DNA of 64,000 nucleotides. Source: Gammaproteobacteria bacterium. GTDB taxonomy: Bacteria > Pseudomonadota > Gammaproteobacteria > Pseudomonadales > UBA5518. Both the position numbers and the translations under genes were made by a program. Each line of letters starts with the position of its first letter. Positions within the stretch are counted from its first letter, which is position 1. The DNA lies in contig JADIYI010000002.1 of NCBI GenBank assembly GCA_016705365.1, positions 310,001 through 374,000 of the forward strand. The letters are read 5' to 3'. Below are positions 45,076-54,000 of the stretch, piece after piece. The notes under the pieces are model-generated. The model was not told the DNA's origin and did no database searches. It was given only the letters and a program-made list of their open reading frames with translations.

Positions 45076-45829
45076 TATGACTGCCACCGTCCACGAAGAG
45101 TGTGTTGCCGGTCAGGTAGCGCGCATCGTCGCAGGCCAGGAAGGCCGCCACCCCGCCGATATCCTGCTCGGCATCGCCCATATAGCCCATCGGATTCTGC
45201 TCGAGCATGCGCTTTGCCAGCTCCGGCGCCGCGCTGCGAAAGCGCTCGTAGGCCGGCGTGACCGCCGCCGGACAGATAGCGTTCACGGTGATGCCATGCT
45301 CCGCCCATTCACGCGCCGCAGAGCGCGTCAGCGCGCGCAGCGCCTCCTTGGCGGTGTTGTAGTCCGCCGAATGCAGGTGTGCGTTGACGCCGTTCAGCGT
45401 GCACAGGTTGATGATGCGCCCGCGCCGTTGCGTGCGCATCGTGCCGAAAGCGGCCTGCATCGACCACAGTGCGGCAAAAAAGCAGGCATCCATCGCGAGG
45501 CGGAAATCGGCTTCCGGCTTTGCCTGGAGGCGCTGCGGCGGGCCCGCGGCGTAGGCATTGTTGACCAGGATATCGAGCGTGCCGAGGCTCTCGATCGAGT
45601 GTGCGATACATTGCTCCACCGATTCCTTGCTGAGCACATCGGTGTGGATGAACACTCCGCGCCCGCCAAGCTCGCTGCACTCGCCGGCAACTTGCTCACC
45701 GCTTTGCCGATTGATTTCAGCGACCACCACCGTCGCACCTTCGAGCGCCAGGCGACGCGCAATTCCGCGTCCGACTCCCTGCCCCGCACCAGTGACCACC
45801 GCCACCCGCCGTTCCAGTCGCTTGTTCAT
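45035..45829 (-). CDS. Short-chain dehydrogenase/reductase
   Basis: 264 residues from the ATG at 45829, behind a strong GGAGGG. Cofactor motif TGAGQGVGRG (NAD(P)), acidic residue VVVAEINR that favours NAD(H), then DILVNNAYAAG, and YNTAK with the catalytic Tyr and Lys. The usual catalytic Ser position in the stretch before it reads Thr (NLCTLNG). C-terminal VDGGSHINGV. The substrate is unknown. The 3' end overlaps the small membrane-protein gene. Confidence 0.9.
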   Translation of the reverse strand: MNKRLERRVAVVTGAGQGVGRGIARRLALEGATVVVAEINRQSGEQVAGECSELGGRGVFIHTDVLSKESVEQCIAHSIESLGTLDILVNNAYAAGPPQRLQAKPEADFRLAMDACFFAALWSMQAAFGTMRTQRRGRIINLCTLNGVNAHLHSADYNTAKEALRALTRSAAREWAEHGITVNAICPAAVTPAYERFRSAAPELAKRMLEQNPMGYMGDAEQDIGGVAAFLACDDARYLTGNTLFVDGGSHINGVQWAPPLPPE

Positions 45830-46000
45830 GCTCCCTCCCCCCCCTTTAATCACGGCCAAACCAGCTGTTCGAACAAGTGCAGTCTGCGTTACGCGAGTGC
45901 GAGATCCGTATCACCGGCATGCGGATGGAACAGTTACGGAACATCACCACGGTCAGCGACGGATGAACCCGGATCGTCGAGAAGACTGAACTTCGGCATA

Positions 46001-48181
46001 TCAGGCAAGCCTCAATGGCAGACTGCGCAGGCGTTGCCCGGTGGCAGCGAATATGGCGTTGGCAAGCGCAGGGGCGAGCGGTGGCGTCCCGGGTTCGCCG
46101 ATGCCGCTCGGTGGCGCATCGCTGGCAAGCATATGTACCTCGATCTGCGGACACTCGCTCATGCGCAGCACCGGGTAATCGTCGAAATTGCCCTGCTCCA
46201 CGGCGCCATCACGCAGGGTGATCTCGCCATAGAGCGCTGCCGACAGCGCAAACACCACTGCGCTTTCGAGCTGCATCCGCACCACGTCCGGATTGACCAC
46301 CGTGCCGCAGTCCACGGCGCAGACCACCCGGTGGACTCGCGGCTTGCCCGAGGCCACGGAAATCTCCACCACTTCGGCCACCACGGTGTCGAAACTTTCA
46401 TGCACCGCAAGCCCCTGGAATCTGCCCTCCGGCGCCTTGCCCCAGCCCGCCTCGTCCGCGGCACGGCGCAATACCGCGGCCTGGCGCGAGCCCGCGGGAA
46501 GCCGATCGAGCCGGAACGCGCAAGGATCCTCGCCCATCGCCTGCGCTACCTCATCGACAAACGACTCGACGAAAAAGGCGTTCTGCGAGTGACCCACCGA
46601 GCGCCAGAAGCCAATCGGCACGCCCGGATCATGGTGCAGGTATTCCACGCTGAGGTGGGGTATTTCATAGGGCAGTTCCTTCGCCCCCTCGACGGAAGTC
46701 CCGTCGCTGCCCCTGATCATCATCCCGACCGGGCGCATCACCCCGTTCGGCACCCACTGTGGCAACATCGCCAGCCCCATCGCCGGCATCGCAAGCGCCA
46801 TGATGCTCGGCGCGACGATCCGGTGCTGCCACGAAACCAGCGTACCGCTAACATCGATTTCCGCGCGCAGCCGCGACAACGCCGCCGGCCGGTAGAGATC
46901 ATGCCGAATATCGTCTTCGCGCGACCACACCAGCTTTACCGGCGCGCCTACCGCCCTGGCCACCAGCGCCGCCTCGACCGCAAAATCCATCGCGACGCGC
47001 CGCCCGAACCCACCACCCAGATAGGTCGAGTGGACAATCACGTTGGCAGTCGGCACCTCCAGCGCGCGCGCCACGAGTCCTTGCAACACATCCGGCGCCT
47101 GGTTTCCAGCCCAGATCTCGGCACTTGCCGCACCGACCCGGGCGACTGCGTTCATCGGCTCCATGGTCGCATGCGCGAGGTACGGCACCCGGTACTCTGC
47201 CTCTACAACCTTCGTCGCGTTCCCTGCGGGTTGCTCGCCCTGCTCACGCACGATCTTTCCGCTTTCTTGGTCGAGCAGCTGCTGCTGCCGGGTGACGAGC
47301 ACGGCGGAATCGAGCGCGGCATGTGGTCCCTTGTCCCACTCGGGCAGCACCAGGTCCGCCGCCCGGCGCGCCTGCCAGTATCCATCGGCAAGCACCGCGA
47401 TCGCCCCATCGACCGTGAGCACATGACGCACACCAGGCACGGCCTTGGCAGCTTCGGCATCGAAGCGGCGCAACGAACCGCCAAAATGCGGGCAGCGCAG
47501 AAGCACCGCGACCAGCATCCCCGGCAACTGCACGTCGATCGAGAATTGCGCACTGCCATCGACCTTCGCGGCCGCATCGACCCGCGCATCGTAACGGCCG
47601 ATCAGGCGCCAATCGGCGCGCTCCTTCAAGGCCACGGACGCGGGTACCGGCAGTCGCGCGGCAGCCTCGGCAAGCGCCCCGTAGCCAAGCGCGCGCGAAC
47701 CATCACGCAGCCGGATCATGCCGTCCTCGGCAACGCAGTCGCCGGGCTTCGCCTGCCACGCGTTTGCCGCCGCCTGCGTCAGCAACTCGCGCAGGACCGC
47801 GCCAGCCTGCCGCAGAGTGTCGAAACTGCTGGCAATCGAGGCGCTGCCGCCCGTGACCATGACGGCATCGTCGCCGCGGTAATCGGGATGTGGTAGGGCA
47901 AACTCGAAGCGCAGGGTGCGCGGATCGATCGCCAGCTCCTCGGCCACCAGCGTGGCAAGACCCGTCATGACGCCCTGGCCCATCTCTGCCTTGTGAATCG
48001 CCAGCGTCAGCGTCCCGTCGCTGCCCAGCTGCAGGAAGGCATTGGGCTGAAACACTCCGCTGCGCGCATTGGGCCACGGCGCGGGCTCGCCCGCGCAGCC
48101 ACCAAGGCCGATGCCAAGCGCGATGCCGCCGCCGGCAAGCGACACCACCCGCAGAAAATCGCGGCGCGACAGCGCGCTCAT
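46001..48181 (-). CDS. Molybdenum hydroxylase large subunit, Tat-exported (IorB/aldehyde dehydrogenase-like)
   Basis: 726 residues. The N-terminus carries a twin-arginine signal (SRRDFLRVVSLAGGG) that ends at LGGCAG, so it could be a Tat-exported lipoprotein. The molybdopterin-binding regions include TYLGGGFGRRVAMDFAVE and the C-terminal GIGEPGTPPLAPALANA with the catalytic glutamate. Such periplasmic enzymes of the xanthine oxidase family hydroxylate N-heterocycles or oxidise aldehydes. Its stop-start overlap (ATGA) with the [2Fe-2S] subunit shows a two-subunit IorAB-type enzyme. No cytochrome partner is seen. Confidence 0.9.
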   Translation of the reverse strand: MSALSRRDFLRVVSLAGGGIALGIGLGGCAGEPAPWPNARSGVFQPNAFLQLGSDGTLTLAIHKAEMGQGVMTGLATLVAEELAIDPRTLRFEFALPHPDYRGDDAVMVTGGSASIASSFDTLRQAGAVLRELLTQAAANAWQAKPGDCVAEDGMIRLRDGSRALGYGALAEAAARLPVPASVALKERADWRLIGRYDARVDAAAKVDGSAQFSIDVQLPGMLVAVLLRCPHFGGSLRRFDAEAAKAVPGVRHVLTVDGAIAVLADGYWQARRAADLVLPEWDKGPHAALDSAVLVTRQQQLLDQESGKIVREQGEQPAGNATKVVEAEYRVPYLAHATMEPMNAVARVGAASAEIWAGNQAPDVLQGLVARALEVPTANVIVHSTYLGGGFGRRVAMDFAVEAALVARAVGAPVKLVWSREDDIRHDLYRPAALSRLRAEIDVSGTLVSWQHRIVAPSIMALAMPAMGLAMLPQWVPNGVMRPVGMMIRGSDGTSVEGAKELPYEIPHLSVEYLHHDPGVPIGFWRSVGHSQNAFFVESFVDEVAQAMGEDPCAFRLDRLPAGSRQAAVLRRAADEAGWGKAPEGRFQGLAVHESFDTVVAEVVEISVASGKPRVHRVVCAVDCGTVVNPDVVRMQLESAVVFALSAALYGEITLRDGAVEQGNFDDYPVLRMSECPQIEVHMLASDAPPSGIGEPGTPPLAPALANAIFAATGQRLRSLPLRLA

Positions 48182-48669
48182 GTCGCGACCTCCACCGGCT
48201 GCGCGGCATCAGCCTGCAGCAGCTCGGCGGCCCGATGAATCGCCCGCCGGATCCGCGGATAGGTACCGCAGCGGCAGATGTTTCCGGACATGGCGCCATC
48301 GATATCCGCATCCGATGGCTGGGGGTTGGTGGCGAGCAGCGCCGCGGCCGACATTATCTGGCCGGACTGGCAATAACCGCACTGCGGCGCATTCGCTTCG
48401 ATCCACGCCTGCTGCAACGGATGAATGCCCTGCTGCCCCAGGCCTTCGATGGTGGTGACCGCCTTTCCCGTCACCAGCGCAACAGGCAGCGTGCAGGAAC
48501 GCACCGGCGTGCCGTCGAGATGCACCGTGCAGGCTCCGCACAGACCCTTGCCACAACCGAACTTGGTGCCCGTCAAGGCGAGATCCTCGCGCAACACCCA
48601 CAGCAGCGGTGTCTGCGGATCAGCATCACAACTGGCCGGTGCGCCGTTCAATTCGAATTCAACCGTCAT
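48178..48669 (-). CDS. Molybdenum hydroxylase [2Fe-2S] subunit (IorA-like)
   Basis: 163 residues with two clusters: plant-type ferredoxin cysteines in GCGKGLCGACTVHLDG and RSC, and the C-terminal cluster in PQCGYCQSGQ and GNICRCGTYPRI. It passes electrons from the molybdopterin in the large subunit. It overlaps the neighbour on each side by 4 nt (ATGA). It has no export signal of its own and is probably carried out with the Tat-tagged partner. Confidence 0.92.
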   Translation of the reverse strand: MTVEFELNGAPASCDADPQTPLLWVLREDLALTGTKFGCGKGLCGACTVHLDGTPVRSCTLPVALVTGKAVTTIEGLGQQGIHPLQQAWIEANAPQCGYCQSGQIMSAAALLATNPQPSDADIDGAMSGNICRCGTYPRIRRAIHRAAELLQADAAQPVEVAT

Positions 48670-49118
48670 TCGCTCTCGTCTCCGGATCGCGTTGTGTCAG
48701 AAGGTGGCAACTTGCCGATATCATCGTGCAACCCGGGATTGCGCAGGAGCTCCGCTTCGGCCGGCGAGATCGCACGCACCGCCACAATGCTGCAGCGCTG
48801 ATCGCGAAACAGGATCTCGTCGCCCGGATCACCACAGATCAGGGTGCTCCCGCGAGCACGAAACGCCAGCACCTCGGTGAAGTCGAGCCCTTCGCAGTTG
48901 GCGAACAGCGTCAGGTGCCAGGCGTCGTTGCGCCCCGGCCCGTAAACGATCAGCTGCCGCTTGTCGATCACCCGCCAGTTGTTCACGCCATCGATACGAA
49001 AACACTCGGCAATGCGCCGATCGATCGTCTCGTCCCCCTGCTGCCCGGGAACCGTAGTCGCGGCGCAGCCGCTACCGAGCGCGAGGAGCAGGCTCAGCGC
49101 GATCACCGCAAATTTCAA
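48666..49118 (-). CDS. Exported or lipoprotein-like protein, DUF6491-like
   Basis: 150 residues from a TTG at 49118 that has GGGAGG 8 nt upstream. Signal peptide FAVIALSLLLALGSGCAA, with a cysteine that may be lipidated though the preceding residue is Gly rather than Leu. The mature part resembles DUF6491 (small cysteine-rich domain: ECFRIDG, ANCEGL, LICGD, QRCSIV; four or more cysteines, RNDAWHLTLF). The function of this family is not known to me. It lies between the MoaD-like gene and the [2Fe-2S] gene, with a stop-start overlap of 4 nt. Confidence 0.65.
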   Translation of the reverse strand: MKFAVIALSLLLALGSGCAATTVPGQQGDETIDRRIAECFRIDGVNNWRVIDKRQLIVYGPGRNDAWHLTLFANCEGLDFTEVLAFRARGSTLICGDPGDEILFRDQRCSIVAVRAISPAEAELLRNPGLHDDIGKLPPSDTTRSGDESE

Positions 49119-49176
49119 TTTTCCGGCCTCCCGGGTATCAGCGAGCCCAGCGTGTCCTGCAGCGCACTCATCCGAC

Positions 49177-49422
49177 TCATCCGGCAGCAATGCGTCGCAT
49201 CAGGATCAGTTCGCTGCTTGGACTCAACGGCTCGAGCAGTGGTTTTGCCACGATCTCGCCGTCGATGGCCACCGCACAACGCCACAGTTCCTGTTCCGGA
49301 AACGACGGAAACCGCTGCCGGATCGCGGCCACGACAGCGCGGAAATTCGCCGCATCCACCTCGATCTCGGCGACGCCGCCGGTCCAGGCCCGCTGGCCGG
49401 AGAGAAACACGATCCGCGCCAT
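49177..49422 (-). CDS. Stand-alone MoaD/ThiS-like ubiquitin-fold protein
   Basis: 81 residues, starting one nucleotide after the molybdenum hydroxylase large-subunit stop, so it is translationally linked to coxL. Beta-grasp pattern: MARIVFLSGQRAWTGG, then EIEVDAANFRAVVAAIRQRFP, then CAVAIDGEIVAKPLLEPL, then ELILMRRIAAG. The C-terminus is AAG where MoaD and ThiS have GG, and the usual GDEV loop is replaced by PSSEL. It may be a sulfur carrier with an unusual tail, or a non-carrier subunit that stabilises the neighbouring enzyme. The real moaD of the window is at 41401. Confidence 0.75.
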   Translation of the reverse strand: MARIVFLSGQRAWTGGVAEIEVDAANFRAVVAAIRQRFPSFPEQELWRCAVAIDGEIVAKPLLEPLSPSSELILMRRIAAG

Positions 49423-49423
49423 C

Positions 49424-51685
49424 TCAGCCTCGGGCGAGAATCGCCTCGAGCACGCGCGAGGGAGTCAACGGCACCTCGGTGAGACGGATACCGGCGGCGG
49501 CATTCAAGGCGGTGACGACCGCCGCCATCGGCGCACAGATCGGTGTCTCGCCGACGCCGCGCACCCCGAGCGGGTGACCGGGATGCGGCACCTCCACGAT
49601 CACCGTATCGATCATTGGCAGATCGGATGCCACCGGCATCCGGTAATCGAGAAATCCGGGATTCTCGAGCACCCCGTTACGATCGAAACAGAACGCTTCG
49701 TTCAGCGCCCAGCCGATACCCTGGGCGGCACCACCCTGCATCTGGCCTTCGACAAAATCCGGGTGAATGGCACGGCCTGCGTCCTGGATCGCGGTGAAGC
49801 GCGTCACCCGGCTGCGACCGGTTTCCGGATCCACCTCGACATCGGCGATGTTCACCGCGAAACCGGGCGCCGCGCCTTGCAGGTTCACCGCGCCCTGCCC
49901 GCTCAACGGTCCGCCGGTGCGTTCACCAAGCCGCGCCAGTTCGCCGATCCCGAGCTTTTCACCACCCTTTTCCGGGTGCCAAGCCGCGCCGTCGCGCCAA
50001 TTGATACGCGCTGGCTCCACTTCCCAGATCTGCGCCGCGCGTGCAACGAGTTTGCCGATCAGGTCCCTGCAAGCCTCGATCACCGCATAGCCGGTCGCGT
50101 AGGTGGTGCGGCTGCCGCCGGTCAGATCACTGTAGCCGATACTCGCGGTATCCATCACCGCCGGTCGCACATTCTCGTAGGGCACACCCAGGGTCTCGGC
50201 CGCCATCAGCGCCAGCGAGGCACGCGAGCCACCGATATCGGGATTGCCTTCTTCGAGGAGCACCTTGCCGTTTTCGGTGAGATTCACCGAAGCACTCGAC
50301 TGCAACCCCACGTTGAACCAGAAACCGATCGCGACGCCACGTCCCTGGTTCGGCGCCAGCGGCGCCGAATAATGCGGGTGCGCTTGCGCCCGGCGCAGGC
50401 ACTCGCGCAGACCAATCGCCTGGAAGGGCGCGCCATAGATCGTGCACGTCCCTTCATCCGCCGCATTGCGCAGCCGCAACTCCAGCGGATCGATGCCGAG
50501 TTCGGTGGCCAGCTCGTTGATCAGGCACTCCGACGCCAGTATGGCCTGTGGCGCCCCGGGAGCGCGATAGGCCGCCACCTTGGGCTTGTTCACCACCACA
50601 TCGAAAGCCTCCACGCGCTGATGCGCCACATCGTAGGAGGCAAACACCGTCATTGCGCCGGGTATCGCGGGCGAACCCTTGAATGCGCCGGCCTCGTATT
50701 CCAGCCGCGCGTCCATCGCGGTCAGCGTTCCGTCGCGGCGCGCCCCGATCTTCACCCATACCCGCGTAGCCGAGGCCGGCCCGGTGGCACGGAACACCTC
50801 CTCGCGACTCATCTGCATCTTGACCGGACGCCCGCATTTGCGCGCCAGTGCGACTGCCACCGGTTCCAGGTACACCGTGGTCTTGCCGCCGAAACCCCCG
50901 CCGATCTCGGTCGGAATGACTCGTACATCCGCCTCATCCATCCCCAGCAGCGCAGCGACATTGGCCCGCACCGCAAACTGGCCCTGGGTGCAGCACCACA
51001 AATCGACCTGCCCATCGGCGTTCGCCGTGGCCAGGCAGGCATGCGGCTCGATATAGCCCTGGTGGACCATCGAACAGCTGTAGGTGCGCTCCAGCACCAC
51101 TTCGGCTTCGGCGAAACCTTGCTCCACATCGCCCTTCTGCATCGCCATGCGCGAGGCGATGTTCGACGGCTGCGTGGCCGCGGGCTCCGCGCCCTGCGTG
51201 AGCATCTCCTCGTGCACCAGCGACGCATCAGGCGCCATCGCGCTGTCGAGGTCCAGCACCGCGCCAAGCGGTTGATATTCGACCCTGATCGCATCGAGGG
51301 CGGCGCGTGCCAGACGCTGCGTGGTCGCCGCAACCGCCGCGACAGCATGGCCGTGATACAGCACTTTCTCGCGTGCCAGCACGTTGCGGCTGAGATCCGC
51401 CAGCGAAACTTGCGCTTCACCCCCCGCCGCTTCGCCCTCGGGGGAAGCAAGGAAATCTTCCGCGGTCACTACCGCGAGCACACCCGGCATCCGCAGCGCA
51501 GCACCGGCATCGATCCCGAGTATGCGAGCATGGGCGTGCGGACTGCGCAGCACCGCGCCCCACACCATGCCGGGTAACGAGACATCGGCACCAAAGAGTG
51601 CACGACCGCTGACCTTGTCGGCACCGTCGGGACGCGGTGGACGGGTGCCTACATAACGCATCGCGCCGGTTTGCTGCTCATTCAT
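49424..51685 (-). CDS. Molybdenum hydroxylase large subunit (CoxL/xanthine dehydrogenase-like)
   Basis: 753-residue cytoplasmic molybdopterin subunit without export signal. Motifs: SGRALFGADV, YIEPHACLATANADGQ, EIGGGFGGKTTVYLEPVAVAL, YRAPGAPQAILASE and the catalytic-Glu motif GVRGVGETPICAP. It lacks the AYXCSFR active-site loop of true CO dehydrogenase (YRAPGAPQA is in the nearby region), so the substrate is more likely a purine, N-heterocycle or aldehyde. It overlaps the [2Fe-2S] gene stop by 4 nt (ATGA) and is the third gene of a coxMSL-type operon. Confidence 0.9.
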   Translation of the reverse strand: MNEQQTGAMRYVGTRPPRPDGADKVSGRALFGADVSLPGMVWGAVLRSPHAHARILGIDAGAALRMPGVLAVVTAEDFLASPEGEAAGGEAQVSLADLSRNVLAREKVLYHGHAVAAVAATTQRLARAALDAIRVEYQPLGAVLDLDSAMAPDASLVHEEMLTQGAEPAATQPSNIASRMAMQKGDVEQGFAEAEVVLERTYSCSMVHQGYIEPHACLATANADGQVDLWCCTQGQFAVRANVAALLGMDEADVRVIPTEIGGGFGGKTTVYLEPVAVALARKCGRPVKMQMSREEVFRATGPASATRVWVKIGARRDGTLTAMDARLEYEAGAFKGSPAIPGAMTVFASYDVAHQRVEAFDVVVNKPKVAAYRAPGAPQAILASECLINELATELGIDPLELRLRNAADEGTCTIYGAPFQAIGLRECLRRAQAHPHYSAPLAPNQGRGVAIGFWFNVGLQSSASVNLTENGKVLLEEGNPDIGGSRASLALMAAETLGVPYENVRPAVMDTASIGYSDLTGGSRTTYATGYAVIEACRDLIGKLVARAAQIWEVEPARINWRDGAAWHPEKGGEKLGIGELARLGERTGGPLSGQGAVNLQGAAPGFAVNIADVEVDPETGRSRVTRFTAIQDAGRAIHPDFVEGQMQGGAAQGIGWALNEAFCFDRNGVLENPGFLDYRMPVASDLPMIDTVIVEVPHPGHPLGVRGVGETPICAPMAAVVTALNAAAGIRLTEVPLTPSRVLEAILARG

Positions 51686-52167
51686 GTCGCGGATGCCTCC
51701 GCCCGCATGCTGCTCGCGGCATCGAGCACCGCGCGGATGATCTTGTCATAACCGGTACAGCGACAGAGATTTCCGGCCAGGCCGAAGCGCAACTCGGTTT
51801 CACTGGGATCGGGATTGCGTTCCAGCAGGGCTTTGGCGGCGATCACGATTCCGGGGATACAGATCCCGCACTGCAGCGCATTGTGCTCTAGCAGCTTCTG
51901 CTGCAGCGGATGCAGCTGCGGACCATCGGCAACCCCCTCGATAGTCGTGACGCTGCGGCCCTCGAGCTCCGCCCCGAGGACCAGGCAGGCACACACCAGT
52001 GTGCCATCGAGCAGCACCGAACAAGCGCCGCAATCACCCGAATTGCAGCCTTCCTTGGTGCCGGTCAGACCAAGCACATCGCGCAGCACCTCGAGTGCGC
52101 TCTGATCGGGATCGCACAGGAACTCCACGCTCTCGCGGTTCACGGTGCTGCGTATATGCATTGCCAT
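51682..52167 (-). CDS. Molybdenum hydroxylase [2Fe-2S] subunit (CoxS-like)
   Basis: 161 residues. Ferredoxin-like cluster in GCNSGDCGACSVLLDG and CAC, followed by the second cluster in LQCGICIPG and GNLCRCTGYDKII. It connects the FAD subunit and the molybdenum subunit. A 16-nt gap from the FAD gene and a 4-nt overlap with the large-subunit gene put it in the operon order FAD-FeS-Mo, as in coxMSL. Confidence 0.92.
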   Translation of the reverse strand: MAMHIRSTVNRESVEFLCDPDQSALEVLRDVLGLTGTKEGCNSGDCGACSVLLDGTLVCACLVLGAELEGRSVTTIEGVADGPQLHPLQQKLLEHNALQCGICIPGIVIAAKALLERNPDPSETELRFGLAGNLCRCTGYDKIIRAVLDAASSMRAEASAT

Positions 52168-52183
52168 CGATTCTTCTCCGGAT

Positions 52184-53053
52184 TCAGGATCGCGCGGCTA
52201 CGCGCCGCGCCGCGATAGCGATGGCGCGGCGCACCAGCACGCCCGCCACATGACGACGAAAATCGGCGGTTCCGCGCCGGTCCGTGATTGGACGTGCCGC
52301 GGCACGAACCGCCGCCACACACGCCGCGAGCGCCTCGCCCTCCAGAGACGAGCCAACCAGGGCGGCCGCCGCCGCAGGCACCAGCAGCACGGTCGGGGCC
52401 ACCGCACCCAGCGCGACGCGCGCAGCCACGCAGCGTCCGCTCCCGTCGAGCGTCAGCGACACCGCGGCGCCGACCACGGCAATGTCCATTTCACTGCGCG
52501 GAATGAAGCGCAGATAGGCATCGGCGGACCGCGCCGCCGGCAGCGGCAGCAACAACGCGTGCACCAATTCGCCAGCTCCAAGCACCGTTTGGCCGGGCGC
52601 CGTGCAGAAGTCCTCCACCGCGACGCTGCGCGTCCCGTCCGGCCCGGCGATCTGCGCCGTGGCGCGATTGACAACCAGCGCCGGCACCGAATCCGCGGCC
52701 GGTGAGGCGTTGCACAGATTGCCGCCGAGGCTGGCCCGACCCTGCACCTGTTTCGAACCGATCAGGGTCGCGGCCTCCATCAGGCCCGGCCAGATGCGTG
52801 CCAGCTCGGCATTCGAACCCAGTGTATGGCAGCTGGTTGCCGCGCCGATGTGCGCGCCGGTGGCCGTGATTTCCACGCCCTGCATCCCGGCGATGCGTTT
52901 CAGGTCGATGATGGCACGCGGATCTTTCGCGCGGCTGCGCATCTGGACCAGCAAATCGGTGCCACCGCCAAGCGCGAAGCTCCCCCGCTGCGCGGCCAGC
53001 AGGGCCACGGCCTCATCGATCGTCTGCGGTGCGCAGAATCGTTCCACTTTCAC
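52184..53053 (-). CDS. Molybdenum hydroxylase FAD-binding subunit (CoxM-like)
   Basis: 289 residues, GTG start at 53053 with only a weak ribosome site, the first gene of the operon. FAD-binding motifs FALGGGTDLLVQMR and GGNLCNASPAADSVPALV identify the CoxM/XdhB-type flavoprotein; a C-terminal CO-dehydrogenase flavoprotein domain follows. Its presence shows this enzyme passes electrons to a flavin acceptor, unlike the IorAB pair downstream. Confidence 0.92.
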   Translation of the reverse strand: MKVERFCAPQTIDEAVALLAAQRGSFALGGGTDLLVQMRSRAKDPRAIIDLKRIAGMQGVEITATGAHIGAATSCHTLGSNAELARIWPGLMEAATLIGSKQVQGRASLGGNLCNASPAADSVPALVVNRATAQIAGPDGTRSVAVEDFCTAPGQTVLGAGELVHALLLPLPAARSADAYLRFIPRSEMDIAVVGAAVSLTLDGSGRCVAARVALGAVAPTVLLVPAAAAALVGSSLEGEALAACVAAVRAAARPITDRRGTADFRRHVAGVLVRRAIAIAARRVAARS

Positions 53054-53121
53054 CTCGGGTACCCGTCAGGAATTCGTGTTCAGCATATCGGCACCGCGTC
53101 AGCAGGGCAACGCCCGCAAGC

Positions 53122-53580
53122 TCAATCGGCATAGCGCAGAGCGATGGCATCATCGGATGCATGCTCGAGCAACTCGATCACGTTGCCGAACGGATCGCGC
53201 CCGTAGGCAAAGCGCTGCGGTGACGCGCCAAATGGTGCCGCATTGAACACGACGCCATGGGCGGCAAGGCGATCGTAGTCCGTTTGGAAATCGTCGCTCG
53301 CCAGCGCCAGGTGGGTAATCCCCTGACGGTTCACCGGACGGGCGGAATCACCTTCCTCGCCCTCGGCGAACTCGAACAACTCGATGCAGGAATTCCCCTT
53401 GCGCACCATCCGCACCTTGCAGGCCGCATTGACGATGCCCAATGCGCGGTTGAGCGTCTCGACCCCGGGCGGCAGTTCTGCCTCCATGACCACGCCAAAT
53501 CCCAGCACCCCGCAATAGAAATCGAGCGCGCCCCGCATATCGGCCACCGCTATCGCAACGTGGTTCACACCGAGAATCAT
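53122..53580 (-). CDS. VOC (glyoxalase/bleomycin resistance) superfamily protein
   Basis: 152 residues from the ATG at 53580 with GAAGGAG upstream. Two beta-alpha-beta-beta-beta modules: MILGVNHVAIAVADMRGALDF and GITHLALASDDFQTDYDRL, with metal-ligand candidates H7, E67 (near CIELFEF), H91 and E138 (NVIELLE). The layout resembles glyoxalase I or methylmalonyl-CoA epimerase-like enzymes. It lies 68 nt upstream of the CoxM-like gene on the same strand and might be cotranscribed. The substrate is unknown. Confidence 0.85.
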   Translation of the reverse strand: MILGVNHVAIAVADMRGALDFYCGVLGFGVVMEAELPPGVETLNRALGIVNAACKVRMVRKGNSCIELFEFAEGEEGDSARPVNRQGITHLALASDDFQTDYDRLAAHGVVFNAAPFGASPQRFAYGRDPFGNVIELLEHASDDAIALRYAD

Positions 53581-54000
53581 GCTCCTTCTCCCATCGCAAC
53601 CGGTCCGGATTCGGGCGGGAGTATCGGTGATCCCCGACCGCCCCGCAATTACGGTTTGGTAGCCTCGCGCATTGGCGCATCGACTCGGCAGTTTCCGTCG
53701 CATCGATGATCACATCGTGGGCCTGCGCAGCACCGTCCGGCTGCCTCTGCGCGCCGAACCCCTGGGCCGCTTCGCGCGAGCGAGCCCCGCCAATGGCTGA
53801 GCGGCAATCGAGGGCTGAACGCAATTGTCATCCGCTCATGACGCAAATCGCGTTACCGCCGCGCCGCGATATGGGTTATTTTAGCAACCGATCCAATCTG
53901 CTCCGCCCCGCGTATCAAGTTCTACGGGATCCACGGGTTCCCGGCCGCTACAAGGGATTGTACCGATTTACCTGGATTCAAACCGACAGAGGAAATTTCC
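53581..54000. other. 420-nt intergenic region, divergent VOC and LLM genes
   Basis: No convincing gene. It holds the upstream regions of the minus-strand VOC gene and the plus-strand LLM gene. The latter has GAGGAA 6 nt before its ATG. Short open frames here have Arg-rich translations that look like noise. A TATTTT stretch at 53877-53882 could be a -10 box, but no matching -35 is seen. Confidence 0.4.

Noticed and set aside
45020..47896. Very long open frame on the plus strand opposite the SDR and molybdenum hydroxylase genes
   Set aside because: The minus-strand genes have clear domains, Tat signal and catalytic motifs. The opposite frame is rich in Arg, His and Gln, has no recognisable motif and is a by-product of high GC.
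49190..51577. 795-codon plus-strand frame opposite the CoxL-like gene
   Set aside because: Same reason: a shadow of a well-defined minus-strand molybdenum enzyme.
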